Shown here: one piece after another, positions 7,080-7,734 of the stretch
Layout of the letters: the number at the start of each line of letters is the position of its first letter
How positions within the stretch are numbered: the stretch's first letter is position 1
Assembly: GCA_023424475.1 (NCBI GenBank)
Contig: JAFADX010000329.1
Span: forward strand, 1 to 7,734
DNA from: Pseudomonadota bacterium
GTDB taxonomy: Bacteria; Pseudomonadota; Alphaproteobacteria; Acetobacterales; Acetobacteraceae
Length of the DNA stretch: 7,734 bases
Direction of reading: 5' to 3'
Position numbers and translations under genes: made by a program
The notes under the pieces: generated by a model
The model's database searches: none
What the model was told of the DNA's origin: nothing
The model's input: the letters and a program-made list of their open reading frames with translations, nothing else

Positions 7080-7094
7080 GCGGGCCTGGCCCGC
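7080..7094 (+). terminator. GC palindrome after the small membrane-protein gene
   Basis: GCGGGCC and GGCCCGC flank a single T, giving a 15-base palindrome that can fold as a 5-6 bp hairpin, 16 bases past the stop codon. It has no U-rich tail. A terminator role is a weak inference from position. Confidence 0.3.
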
Positions 7095-7156
7095 AACGGC
7101 GGCCCCGCCAGGGTCCGGAGAACGAGGCCCGCAGGCATCCGCCGAGAACGGTTCCC

Positions 7157-7179
7157 GCCCGCCATGGCTCGCGGCGGGC
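7157..7179 (-). terminator. Stem-loop downstream of the tRNA, candidate terminator
   Basis: GCCCGCC (7157-7163) pairs exactly with GGCGGGC (7173-7179) around a nine-base loop. On the minus strand it begins 24 bases past the tRNA 3' end and is followed by GGGAACCGTTCTC, with only scattered T. It probably ends the tRNA transcript. Confidence 0.4.
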
Positions 7180-7203
7180 ACCTTCACCGGATCGGGTAGG
7201 TCA

Positions 7204-7276
7204 TGGGCCCGGCAGGACTCGAACCTGCAACCAAACCGTTATGAGCGGTCCGCTCTGACCATTGAGCTACAGGCCC
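7204..7276 (-). tRNA. tRNA with anticodon CAT, probably tRNA-Ile2 (lysidine-modified)
   Basis: The minus strand folds into a full 73-base cloverleaf. The acceptor stem is GGGCCTG/CGGGCCC with one G-U pair. The D stem is GCTC/GAGC with an 8-base loop containing GG. The anticodon stem is GACCG/CGGTT around loop CTCATAA. A 5-base variable region follows, then T stem GCAGG/CCTGC with loop TTCGAGT, and discriminator A. The anticodon CAT can belong to initiator Met, elongator Met or Ile2. The initiator is excluded because the first pair G1-C72 is matched and the stem lacks the GGG/CCC anticodon pairs. C4-G69, U12-A23 and C29-G41 are the features known to guide TilS, so Ile2 decoding AUA is favoured over elongator Met. 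The CCA end is not encoded. Confidence 0.9.
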
Positions 7277-7296
7277 ACGACGCCGCCTGATTGCCC

Positions 7297-7734
7297 TCAG
7301 GCCGCGAGGAAATCAAACGCGGCGAGGGCATGGACCCGCGCCACCGCCTCCAGTTCCGCGATGTCGGCCCATTCGTCGGCCCCGCCCATGTTGTGCGGGG
7401 TCGGGCCATAGACGACGGTCGGCAGCCCGGCCATGCGGAACCAGCGTGCATCCGAGCCGCCGACGCGCATGTTCACCGCCACCGCGCCGCCCAGCACCTC
7501 CTCGGCCGCGGCATGGGCCAGGCGGACGATGTCGGCCGCCGGATCGGTGTGGTTCGGCTCGAACCGGCGCAGCACCCGCCAGGCGATGCCGGGCAGGCCG
7601 TCCAGGCCGCGGTGCAGGGCGGCCTCCGCCTCGGCGCAGGTCACGCCCACCGGCAGGCGGATGTCGCAGGCCGCCCGGGCCGCGGCCGGCACCAGGTTCG
7701 GCGCCGTGCCGCCCTCGATGCGTCCGATATTGAC
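7297..7734 (-). CDS. M20-family metallohydrolase (ArgE/DapE type), C-terminal part
   Basis: Only the last 145 residues are in the window; the 5' part lies beyond the right edge. M20 enzymes are two-zinc amidohydrolases that remove acyl groups or cleave small peptides. The fragment begins with VNIGRIEGGTAPNLVP, the characteristic start of the lid/dimerisation domain, then AACDIRLPVG (21-30). It returns to the catalytic domain with VGGSDARWFRMAGLPTVVYG (91-110, given as the motif GGSDAR), and GPTPHNMGGADEWADI (110-125), whose His114 should bind zinc. Substrate (acetylornithine, succinyl-diaminopimelate or another) cannot be decided without the N-terminal half. The stop is only 20 bases upstream of the tRNA on the same strand. 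The in-frame GTG at 7692 is internal to the domain and is not the true start. Confidence 0.88.
   Translation of the reverse strand, partial: VNIGRIEGGTAPNLVPAAARAACDIRLPVGVTCAEAEAALHRGLDGLPGIAWRVLRRFEPNHTDPAADIVRLAHAAAEEVLGGAVAVNMRVGGSDARWFRMAGLPTVVYGPTPHNMGGADEWADIAELEAVARVHALAAFDFLAA

Noticed and set aside
7204..7276. tRNA 3' end as an integration (att) site of a genomic island
   Set aside because: No direct repeat of the tRNA end, integrase or phage gene is seen in the window.

Overview
The window is very GC-rich (by eye about 70%), with tightly packed genes that strongly favour G or C at the third codon position. It carries mlaA-mlaC, metF, an EttA-type ABC-F gene and a tRNA without an encoded CCA end. 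These features suggest an alphaproteobacterium, plausibly of the Rhodospirillales/Acetobacterales group. That placement rests on overall gene character, not on a marker-gene comparison.

Left part (1-1866): a perfect 12-bp stem-loop sits at the very edge. It is followed by a plus-strand TupA-like ATP-grasp gene (54-914, start uncertain). Only 10 bases further on lies the convergent minus-strand metF (925-1866), which encodes 5,10-methylenetetrahydrofolate reductase.

Centre (1867-4111): a divergent, hairpin-rich control region of about 220 bases separates metF from the plus-strand pair mlaA (outer-membrane lipoprotein) and mlaC (periplasmic lipid carrier). These two genes have joined roles in phospholipid transport between the envelope membranes. 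The ABC importer genes mlaFED are not in the window. A 150-residue protein of unknown function follows. A GC-rich convergent intergenic region with several inverted repeats (4112-4288) closes this block.

Right part (4289-7734): on the minus strand lie a RimJ/RimL-like GNAT acetyltransferase and, upstream of it, ettA, a translational throttle ABC-F ATPase. A strong bipartite hairpin overlapping the ettA stop codon separates the two. Divergent from ettA, across a promoter region holding a perfect 12-bp inverted repeat, is a small plus-strand protein with two predicted membrane segments. The window ends with a minus-strand tRNA with anticodon CAT, best read as tRNA-Ile2 that needs lysidine. Just upstream of it is the C-terminal part of an M20-family metallohydrolase that runs off the right edge.

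Most of this is ordinary chromosomal housekeeping sequence. I found no phage, insertion sequence, CRISPR array, defence island or evident new multi-gene system. The items most worth a second look are the uncharacterised 150-residue protein, the regulatory palindromes beside metF/mlaA and ettA, and the unusual TupA-like protein.
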